Positions 26,849 through 35,100 of a stretch of 50,749 bases of DNA are shown piece by piece. The notes below the pieces were generated by a model, which worked only from the letters and a program-made list of their open reading frames with translations, did not search any database and was not told where the DNA came from. The number at the start of each line of letters is the position of its first letter. The stretch's first letter is position 1. This DNA is from an uncultured Sphingomonadaceae bacterium. Lineage in GTDB: Bacteria; Pseudomonadota; Alphaproteobacteria; Sphingomonadales; Sphingomonadaceae. The position numbers and the translations under genes are program-made. The DNA lies in the NCBI GenBank assembly GCA_937873035.1, contig CALMVA010000075.1, forward strand, positions 1 to 50,749. The letters are read 5' to 3'.

Positions 26849-26907
26849 CGCTGGACAGGTGACAGGCGGGCTGCACCCGCTATATCTGGGCAATACGGTG
26901 TAAGCGG

Positions 26908-27969
26908 GTGAGCATGGTCCAGTTTCAGGAACGCGTATTTCTAGGCTTTGTGATCGTCGCATCGCTTGCGATGGCGTGGATCGCCTCTCCTTTTTATGGA
27001 GCGATTTTGTGGGGACTGGTGGCTGCAATCGTCTTTGCGCCGGTCAACGCCGCACTCGTGCGGCTGCTCAAGGGGCACCGCAACACGGCGGCGATGCTGA
27101 CGCTCTTTCTTGTCATCGGCATTGTCATCGTGCCCGCCGGCATCATCAGTTCGCTGCTGATCGATGAGGCGCTGAGCACCTACCAACTGCTCCAGAAGCA
27201 ACCGCTGGATGTGGCCGCGACAATTGAGGCAGCGCGCCACGCCTTGCCGCACTCTGTGGTGGGCGTGATCGACAATTACGCGCTGACGGACATCGGGGCG
27301 ATACAGGAGCGCCTCTCAACCATTCTGACGAGCGGCCTGCGCGTGGCGGCCGAGCAGGCTGTGAGCTTTGGGCAAAGCGCCTTCGCTTTTGCGATCGGCC
27401 TTACCATCATGCTCTATCTCACCTATTTTCTGCTGCGCGATGGCCGTGAGATTTCCATAAAGGTCAGCGCGCGGATGCCATTGCATCCTTTGAAGCGTCG
27501 GGCGCTGTTCAGCAAGTTCACCACCGTCATTCGCGCGACCGTGAAGGGCAGTATCGTTGTTGCCATCGTGCAAGGCATTTTGGGGGGCGTCACCTTTTAC
27601 CTGCTCGATATTCGTGCGCCGCTTTTGTGGGGCGTGGTGATGGGGATGCTCTCGCTCGTGCCCGCCATTGGCACCGGGCTGGTCTGGGTGCCGGTTGCGC
27701 TCTACCTGCTGGCGACGGGTGATTTCGGCCGCGGGATCACGCTGCTGCTCGTCGGCTTCTTCATCATTTCGATGGTCGACAACATCCTGCGCCCCGTGCT
27801 GGTGGGCAAGGATACGCGGATGCCCGATTATGTGGTGCTCATCTCCACATTGGGCGGCATCAGCGTGATGGGCATCAATGGCTTCATCATCGGCCCGGTC
27901 ATCGCTGCGATGTTCATCGCGGCGTGGGACATTTTTGCCGAGGACAAGGAAGTTTTCGACCGGGCATGA
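26908..27969 (+). CDS. AI-2E family (TqsA-like) membrane permease
   Basis: A 353-residue (or 351 if ATG 26914) membrane protein with about eight helices and a soluble middle region (residues 90-145). The C-terminal signature VDNILRPVLVGKDTRMP and the final GPVIAAMFIAAWDIF match the AI-2E/PerM family. Members export diverse small molecules; the name reflects one member only. The gene stands 59 bp after uvrC on the same strand. Convergent with the next gene. Confidence 0.93.
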   Translation: MSMVQFQERVFLGFVIVASLAMAWIASPFYGAILWGLVAAIVFAPVNAALVRLLKGHRNTAAMLTLFLVIGIVIVPAGIISSLLIDEALSTYQLLQKQPLDVAATIEAARHALPHSVVGVIDNYALTDIGAIQERLSTILTSGLRVAAEQAVSFGQSAFAFAIGLTIMLYLTYFLLRDGREISIKVSARMPLHPLKRRALFSKFTTVIRATVKGSIVVAIVQGILGGVTFYLLDIRAPLLWGVVMGMLSLVPAIGTGLVWVPVALYLLATGDFGRGITLLLVGFFIISMVDNILRPVLVGKDTRMPDYVVLISTLGGISVMGINGFIIGPVIAAMFIAAWDIFAEDKEVFDRA

Positions 27970-27985
27970 CACCCGGCCCTTGCGG

Positions 27986-28945
27986 TTAAAGTTTCAAGCG
28001 CGCGCGTGCTGCCAGATATTCGCGCTCAAGCCGGTCGACGCGGTCCGCCACGGTTTCGATGGCTTTTACCGCGCCAACGCCCTGACCAGAACCCCAAATG
28101 TCGCGCCAGGCCTTGGCTTCGGTATTGCCACCTGAGCCAAAGTTCATCGTTGAAATATCGCCCTTGGGCAGATTGTCCGGGTCCAGCCCTGCCTTGACGA
28201 TGGACTGGCGCAGATAATTGCCGTGCACGCCCGTGAAAAGGTCTGAATAGACGATGTCGGATGCTTGGCCCTCAACAATGCCTTGCTTGTAACCTTCATC
28301 GGCATTGGCTTCGACCGTGGCGATCCAGGGGGAGCCGATATAGGCAAGGTCCGCGCCCATGGCCTGTGCGCCGAGCACGGCGGCCCCATTGGCGATCGAG
28401 CCTGACAAGGCGACCGGACCGTCAAACCATTCGCGGATTTCCTGCACGATGGCGAAGGGAGAGAGGGTGCCAGCATGGCCACCTGCACCTGCTGCCACGG
28501 GGATGAGGCCCGTCGCGCCCTTTTCAATCGCCTTGCGGGCAAACCGATCATCGATGACGTCGTGCATCGTGATGCCGCCCCAGCCCTTGACGGCGGCGTT
28601 CAAATCTTCGCGCGCACCAAGCGAGGTGATGACGATGGGAACCTGCCATTTTTCGCAGGTCACCATGTCTTCTTCCCAACGGTTGTTGGATTTGTGGACG
28701 ATCTGGTTGACCGCAAAGGGCGCTGCCGGACGATCCGGGTTGTCGCGGTTCCATGCCGCCAGCTCTTCGGTGATCCTGTGGATCCACTCGTCGAGCATCG
28801 CTTGCGGGCGCGCATTGAGCGCCGGGAAGGAGCCCACGATCCCCGCCTTGCACTGGGCAATGACAAGCTCTGGCCCCGATACGATGAACAGCGGCGAGGC
28901 GATGATGGGAAGGCGGAGGCGGTCAAAAATGGCTGGCAATGTCAT
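27986..28945 (-). CDS. NAD(P)H-dependent flavin oxidoreductase (nitronate monooxygenase-like)
   Basis: A 319-residue FMN TIM barrel. PIIASPLFIVSGPELVIA at the N-terminus, the FAVNQIV strand, GAGGHAG and LSGSIANGAAVLGAQAMGADLAY near residues 190-215 are phosphate-binding hallmarks. It resembles class I nitronate monooxygenases and 2-nitropropane dioxygenases, which detoxify propionate 3-nitronate; many relatives are enoyl reductases. The exact reaction is uncertain. Start ATG 28945 lies after GGAAAG. Confidence 0.88.
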   Translation of the reverse strand: MTLPAIFDRLRLPIIASPLFIVSGPELVIAQCKAGIVGSFPALNARPQAMLDEWIHRITEELAAWNRDNPDRPAAPFAVNQIVHKSNNRWEEDMVTCEKWQVPIVITSLGAREDLNAAVKGWGGITMHDVIDDRFARKAIEKGATGLIPVAAGAGGHAGTLSPFAIVQEIREWFDGPVALSGSIANGAAVLGAQAMGADLAYIGSPWIATVEANADEGYKQGIVEGQASDIVYSDLFTGVHGNYLRQSIVKAGLDPDNLPKGDISTMNFGSGGNTEAKAWRDIWGSGQGVGAVKAIETVADRVDRLEREYLAARARLKL

Positions 28946-29000
28946 AAACGGGTTTCTTTCCGAAACTTATATGCCTGTCAAGCGTCCGTTGACGTTTACG

Positions 29001-30296
29001 TCAGCTTTTCGCCTTTTCGGCGCGCAGCCCATCCCAATAAGCCAGCCGTTCCCGGATTTTGGCTTCAAAGCCGCGTGGGGAGGGGGCGTAAAAGGCTTGC
29101 GGGGCCATCTCCTCCGGCCAGTAATTATCACCGCTGAACGCCCCGTCGCGATCATGGTCATAGGCATAGCCCTTGCCATAGCCGAGGTCTTTCATCAGCC
29201 GCGTCGGGGCGTTGAGAATGTTGGGCGGCGGCATCAGCGAGCCAGTGTCTCGCGCTGACTTCCACGCCGATTTCTGTGCCATATAGGCCGCGTTCGATTT
29301 TGGCGCGGTTGCCAGATACAGGCAGGCCTGCACGATGGCGAGTTCACCTTCCGGGCTGCCGAGAAAGTCATAGGCGTCTTTCGCAGCAAGGCACTGGACC
29401 AGCGCCTGCGGGTCGGCAAGGCCAATGTCTTCGCTCGCAAAGCGGACAAGGCGGCGCAGCACATATAGCGGTTCTTCTCCCGCCACGAGCATCGGGGCCA
29501 TATAATAGAGCGGGCCCTGCGGGTCTGATCCGCGCGGGCTTTTGTGCAGCGCGGAAATGAGGTTGTAATGCCCCTCACGGTCCTTGTCATAAACCGGCAT
29601 CCGCCGGTGGAGCAGCTCTGCCAGTGCCTTGGGATCGAGCGGCTCGTCGATACGGATCGAAAAGAGCGTTTCGGCCTGATTGAGCAGGAAGCGCCCGTCG
29701 CCATCGGCGGAGGCGACAAGCGCGGCGCGGGCATCGTCTGTGAGCGGTAGCGTGCGGCCTTCAAGCCCTTCGGCACGGGCAAGAAGCGTATCAAGCGCCG
29801 TCGCGTCGAGCCGATGAAGCACGAGAACCTGCGCCCGGCTGAGCACGGCGGCGTTCAGCTCAAAGCTGGGGTTTTCGGTCGTCGCGCCAACCAGCGTCAC
29901 CGTGCCTTTTTCAACATAGGGCAGGAAACTGTCTTGCTGGGCACGATTGAAACGGTGGATTTCATCGACAAAGAGCAGCGTGCCTTGCCCCGTGCGCGCA
30001 TGGTCCTCGGCGGCTGCAAAGGCTTTTTTGAGGTCTGCCACGCCAGAGAAGACTGCCGAAATCGGCTCAAAGCGCAGGCCGACAGCATCCGCCAGCAGCC
30101 GCGCGATTGTCGTCTTGCCTGTGCCGGGTGGACCCCAGAGAACCATGGAGGAAAGCTTGCCGGCCGCCAGCATCCGTCCGATGGCACCCGTTGGGCCGGT
30201 CAGATGCTCTTGCCCCACGACATCTGCAATCGTGCGAGGGCGCAGCCGCTCTGCCAACGGTGCAGGTGGCCCATCCTTGGTGAACAGATCAGTCAC
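29001..30296 (-). CDS. rarA: Replication-associated recombination protein A (AAA+ ATPase)
   Basis: A 431-residue clamp-loader-like ATPase of the RarA/MgsA/WRNIP1 family. I choose GTG 30296, which begins TDLFTKDGPPAPLAERLRP as in homologues; the open frame continues 54 codons upstream into the next gene and is not homologous there. Walker A GPPGTGKTTIARLLA, Walker B LLFVDEIHRFN, sensor 1 VGATTENPSF and C-terminal MKDLGYGKGYAYDHDRDG motif are present. It acts at stalled forks. It overlaps the glycosyltransferase stop by 8 bp (coupled). Confidence 0.96.
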   Translation of the reverse strand: MTDLFTKDGPPAPLAERLRPRTIADVVGQEHLTGPTGAIGRMLAAGKLSSMVLWGPPGTGKTTIARLLADAVGLRFEPISAVFSGVADLKKAFAAAEDHARTGQGTLLFVDEIHRFNRAQQDSFLPYVEKGTVTLVGATTENPSFELNAAVLSRAQVLVLHRLDATALDTLLARAEGLEGRTLPLTDDARAALVASADGDGRFLLNQAETLFSIRIDEPLDPKALAELLHRRMPVYDKDREGHYNLISALHKSPRGSDPQGPLYYMAPMLVAGEEPLYVLRRLVRFASEDIGLADPQALVQCLAAKDAYDFLGSPEGELAIVQACLYLATAPKSNAAYMAQKSAWKSARDTGSLMPPPNILNAPTRLMKDLGYGKGYAYDHDRDGAFSGDNYWPEEMAPQAFYAPSPRGFEAKIRERLAYWDGLRAEKAKS

Positions 30297-31449
30297 GTGA
30301 TCCCGGATTCTGGCGATCAAGGCGGTAATAGGTATCGAGCACGGCCTGATTGACGCGATCCCAATCATAAGCGCCGCTGGCTTTTGCACCTGCGGCACCA
30401 TGCTGGGCGCGTAAGTCATCGTCGGTGCAATAGGCGGCAAGCGCATCAGCAAAGCCACTAATCGAGCCGGGCTTCACGAGGCGGCCCGTTTCGCCATCCA
30501 GCACAAGGCTTTCGCTGCCGGTAGCCCGTGCGGCGATAACCGGAATTCCGCACGCCATTGTTTCCAGCGTCACATTGCCAAAGGTTTCGGTGACAGACGG
30601 GTTGAACAGCATATCCATCGAAGCGACGGCCTTGCCCAGATCCTGCCCTGCTTTGAAGCCCACAAAAACTGCGCCGGGCAGACGGCTTTCAAACCACTCA
30701 TGCGCCGGGCCTTCGCCGATCACCAGCACGCGGTGGCGCACGCCCCTGGCGCGCAGCGCGTCAATCGAGTCCGAAAAGACATCCAGACCCTTCTCCATGA
30801 CAAGGCGGCCAAGAAAGCCAATGACGGGCTCATCATCGGCGATGCCAAGCGCACGTCGCCAAGCAAGGTCACGTTGGCCGGGGTTGAAAATCGTCGTGTC
30901 GATCCCGCGTGCCCAGATACCGATGTCATAGCTCATGCGCTGCTCGCGCATCACTTGCGCCATCGATTCAGACGGGGCGACCACGGCATCGCAGCGCCGG
31001 TAAAAGCGGCGCAATACGGCCTCCAGCGCGGGTTCCATAAAGGCGAGGCCATAATAGCGCGGATATGTCTCGAAGCGTGTATGCATCGAGGCAAGCACGG
31101 GAATGTTGCGCTTGCGCGCCCATGTAATGGCGCGATGGCCAAGAATGTCGGGCGCTGCGACATGGACGATATTGGGGCGAAATGCCTTGAGGTCACGCCG
31201 GGTCGCGCCGGTCAACCCGCGCGCAAGGCGATATTCGCCGCGTCCAAATGGCAGCGGAATGGAGCCAACGCTCACCAGATCACCCGTGGGCGGAAAGTCC
31301 GGCGTGTCGGTTGTGGGAGAATAGATGCGGACCTGCACGCCTTGCCGCAGCAAATAGCCGACAAGCCGGTTGAGCGCCTGGTTCGCACCATCACGCACAT
31401 AATTATAGTTGCCGCTGAACAGGGCGATGCGAAGATTGGATGGAGTCAT
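30289..31449 (-). CDS. Glycosyltransferase family 4 (GT-B)
   Basis: A 386-residue retaining GT-B glycosyltransferase. N-terminal domain: IALFSGNYNYVRDGANQALNRL with the acceptor-side loop, DILGHRAI and SMHTRFETYPRY. C-terminal domain: VIGFLGRLVMEKGLDV, the sugar-nucleotide motif NPSVTETFGNVTLETMACGIPV (the E...E type of GT4) and PGSISGFADAL. It resembles mannosyl- or glucosyltransferases acting on glycolipids. I prefer ATG 31449; a TTG ten codons upstream is possible. It lies between an EEP hydrolase and rarA with overlaps, so it is co-transcribed. Confidence 0.9.
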   Translation of the reverse strand: MTPSNLRIALFSGNYNYVRDGANQALNRLVGYLLRQGVQVRIYSPTTDTPDFPPTGDLVSVGSIPLPFGRGEYRLARGLTGATRRDLKAFRPNIVHVAAPDILGHRAITWARKRNIPVLASMHTRFETYPRYYGLAFMEPALEAVLRRFYRRCDAVVAPSESMAQVMREQRMSYDIGIWARGIDTTIFNPGQRDLAWRRALGIADDEPVIGFLGRLVMEKGLDVFSDSIDALRARGVRHRVLVIGEGPAHEWFESRLPGAVFVGFKAGQDLGKAVASMDMLFNPSVTETFGNVTLETMACGIPVIAARATGSESLVLDGETGRLVKPGSISGFADALAAYCTDDDLRAQHGAAGAKASGAYDWDRVNQAVLDTYYRLDRQNPGSRD

Positions 31450-31471
31450 TGCGAGCGCGATAGCCGAAAGG

Positions 31472-32167
31472 TCAGCCAAACGAAAGTTCTGCCCAGACGG
31501 GAAGATGGTCCGACGCGCGCCGCGCCTTAAGGCTGTGATGCGTGCCTGCCGCGTGAATCTTCAGCCCCTCGCTGGCAAAGATTCGGTCGAGTCGGGCGAT
31601 TGGCCGCTGGCTGTGATAGCTGGGGCCGGTGTGTGCGCCATGATGATGGTCGACAAATTCGCCAAGGCAGCCGCCATTGCGTGACCATTCATTGAGATCG
31701 CCCATCAGCACTGAAGGAAGATGCGGGGTGCGCTCAGACATTTGAGCCAGCACCGAGCGGACCTGCTGGCGGCGGCGCAGGCCCGAAATATCAAGATGCA
31801 TCCCGACGATGCGGACTGCCTGTCCGCTGACGTTCAGATCAGCCAGCACCGCGCCGCGCGGTTCGATTGTCGGCAGATGCAGCACATCATGATCGAGCAC
31901 GGTGATCGAGCGGTGGATGAGAATGGCATTGCCGTGATGACCGATGGAGTCGGGCCGCGTGTCAAACGGCACGGGCACATAGTCGGTATGATCTTCAATC
32001 AGATGCAGCGGCAGTGCCGAGGGGCGCGCGCCAAAGCGCCGGTCGGCTTCCTGCAAGGCGACAATGTCTGCGCCGACTTCGTTGAGCACGTCGAGAACGC
32101 GCTCAGGCCTGCGCAGCCGGTCGGTGCCGATGCCTTTGCGGATATTGTAGCTGGCGACCTTGAGCAT
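31472..32167 (-). CDS. Endonuclease/exonuclease/phosphatase family hydrolase
   Basis: A 231-residue EEP-fold metal hydrolase. Core motifs: SYNIRKGIG, VALQEADRRF, GMHLDISGLRRRQQ, MGDLNEWSRNGG and SDHLPVWAEL, the Asp/His/Asn set that binds the divalent metal. Substrate could be a phospholipid, inositol phosphate or nucleic acid; nothing in the sequence decides. First gene of the group with the glycosyltransferase and rarA. The stop is 26 bp after the 1695-residue surface gene's end on the same strand, so it may be read from its own promoter. Confidence 0.88.
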   Translation of the reverse strand: MLKVASYNIRKGIGTDRLRRPERVLDVLNEVGADIVALQEADRRFGARPSALPLHLIEDHTDYVPVPFDTRPDSIGHHGNAILIHRSITVLDHDVLHLPTIEPRGAVLADLNVSGQAVRIVGMHLDISGLRRRQQVRSVLAQMSERTPHLPSVLMGDLNEWSRNGGCLGEFVDHHHGAHTGPSYHSQRPIARLDRIFASEGLKIHAAGTHHSLKARRASDHLPVWAELSFG

Positions 32168-32193
32168 GGGCGACGGGTTTAGACCGCCGCGCC

Positions 32194-35100
32194 TCAGCGG
32201 CCAAGCCCAAGACCCGAAAGAAGACCCTGATCGAACTTCATGCGCAGCGTGACGAACGGGCCGCTGCGGGTGTAGCGGCTCGCTTCATAGTCGCGGTCAT
32301 GGAAACCGGTGACGTTATAACCAACCGAGACATAGCTGTTTTTTGCGGCCGAAATGCCGATGGCGGGGCCACCCGACCAGCTATAGGAGCGCCCGCCCGG
32401 ATTCTGGCGGATCGTGCCCGAAAGACCAAGGTCGATGCCCTTGCCGGCATCATATTTGAGATCGGTGCCAAACAGGTTGCTCCAGCCCTTCAGGTCATCA
32501 ACGCCAAAGCGATCAAAGACATAGCGGCTGCCCCAGAAGAAGGAGACTTCGCTGCGCTCGACATATTGACCGTCGATCTTCGCGGTGGGTGACCAGTTGA
32601 GGCTGAAGCTGTTGATAATGCGCTGTGACTTCACATCACCGCTGATGGTCAGCACCGCGCCGCCAATCGGCCCGGCCTCGCCTGCCACGGCATTGCGGGC
32701 AATGTCTGAACGCAGTTCCAGCTTGTCGAGGATCGACAGGCGGCTGTCTGCCGGGCGGTGCGCGAGGCTGAGCGCAAGCGCGGTTGCCTGCGTTTCCACG
32801 CCGCTTGTGGCCTTGGCGCGCGTCCAGCTGAACTGTCCGCCCACAGCGCGACCTTCGCCAATCTGACGCAACACGGCGGTGGTCAGGCCATAGCGATTGC
32901 CGGTGGCGGCGGTGCGCATTTCAGCGCGGCCCGTCCAGCTCCAGCGATCACCGCGATAGGTGGCGCCCGTGGTGATGGCGGTGAAATCGTCAGTCAGCGT
33001 CGTGTCGCCATTGCCGATGAAGCCGCCCGACGAAACGGGGTGCGCGGTGTTGAGCACTTTGGTGGCGTCAACGCCGCCCAGCGTCTTGTTGGCATCCAGC
33101 GTGAAGTCCAGCGTGAGCTTGGGGGTGACCGGAAGCGATTGGGCAAGGCCGAAGGCGGCAAAGCTGCGCGGACCATATTCGGCAATGTCCTGACGGTTGA
33201 CGCTTGAGGTGAAGCGCGCGCCAGCCCAGGGCTTCAAATCAAAGCCAACGCGCGCGGTGCGAGCATCCACGGCTTTGCCATTGGCGATTTCATAGGCCCC
33301 AACCAGCGTGATGTCTTCATTGAAGGCATAGCGCAGGCCGAACTTGTGGCGGGCGGGGAAGTCGACGCTCTCATCCTTGTCAGCCAGCGGAACTTCGGTC
33401 TGTGCATCAAGTTCAAGCTTGTTGTTGAGGAAGCGTTTGGCGGCACCGAACTGCGCGATGGTAGACCCGGCAGTCGTGCCATCGCTCAGCCGGTCCGACG
33501 CGACCGTCAGGCCAGAGCGCAGGTCAACCGACTTGGCGCGATACTCGATCAGCCCACGCACTGCATCGCGCTTTGAGACGCTATCCAGATATTCTTCGTG
33601 CCACGCGCTGCCGGTTGCCGAAAGCTGCTGCGTCATCCGCATACGGCCATCTACCCCAAACTTGCGGGTGCCGTTTTCGCCACCATTGGTCTGACCAACG
33701 CCAAAGCCCGTTTCCTGCTCGCGTGCATAAGCAAGCACATCGTAGCGCGAGCCGTGATGTTCTGCTTCCACCAGCCAGGCTGTATTGGTGCCGCTGGCAG
33801 CCTTGGTGCCGTTTGCCACCGCGCTCTGGTCGCTCACGGCAAATTCCGCGCGGATCTCGCTCTGCGCGCTCGGCTTGTAGCGAACGTCAACGCCGCCCAT
33901 CGAGGTGCGCAAATTATCGTCTTCATCATGAACGCCCGTCGCGCCGACGGTAAGCGTCTTGGCGGCGTTGTTCCATGTCACGCGGCCACCCGCATTGGTG
34001 ACGCGCTGGGCAACGCCGTCCACGTCATAATCGGCGATGATGAACTGCGGATCGAGGCCTGAGGAGCGGCTCAGCACCGGCTCGCTGAAGCGCAGCGTGC
34101 CAGCGACATAATCAATGTCATAATCGACGTTGCGCACGAGCGTGCGGCTTTCGACGATCCGGTCAGAGCGCAGACGGTCGCGCGTTTCGATGACGATCTT
34201 TTCGCTGTTGGGCAGAATATCACGCGCGGCGAGCGCATAGGGGCCAGACAGGCCATTGCCCTGAATTTCCTCACGGCGATGGCGGAAGGGCGTGTCAGCC
34301 GCAAACGCCGTCGCGCCCACCTGCTCATTGCGGAACTCGGCCTTCACGCCGTTGAACGAGCGGACGTAGCGCGTCAACTGCGCTTCGCCGAGGCCGGTTT
34401 CATAATCGCCGAACAGTGCATAGAATTGCGGGCGCTCAAGCTTGAGATAGAGGCGGCGGACGCTGGCCGCGTCAAAGCGGCGCGTCGAACGGTCGGCATA
34501 GACGGTGTAATAGGCATTGGGATCAATCACGCCGCCAAAGCGCGTGTCATCGCCTTCCTTGTCGCTGTCATACGACATGGTCATCAGCCATTTGCCCTTG
34601 ACGCGGCCCTTTGCATAAAGCGCGAGGCGCGCGTCAGTCAGCCAGCTGTCGCCATTGGCACCCAGCTTTTCGCTGCGGGTTTCAAGCGTGTTGAAGCCTG
34701 CGGTGCCGGCCGCAAAGCCGACGATGGTCCAAGGACGCTTGCCGGGGTCGAGCCAGGCGTCGATCCGCTCGGTGCGGACGACATCGCCATCGCGCAGCGG
34801 CAGCGAGATGTTGAGCGAGCCCGAAGCGGTCGTCGGCTCCAGCTCGATATAGGCCACGCCATCATCACCTTCGACGCGCCACACGGGCTTGGCGCGCTCA
34901 AGGCCCGAAAGCTGGCGTGCAGCCTGCGCATCGGCTTCGACGGCGGGATAATAAGGGGCGGGGACGGTGAAGTCGCCCGTCAGGCCCTGATGGACCGGGT
35001 GGCCATCACGGTCGGTCAGCTTGAGCGCGATCACCGGGCGGGTCACGCCATCGGCGACGAGAACCGAGCGGGCGCGATCCAGCACGGCGTGCATCGGCGT

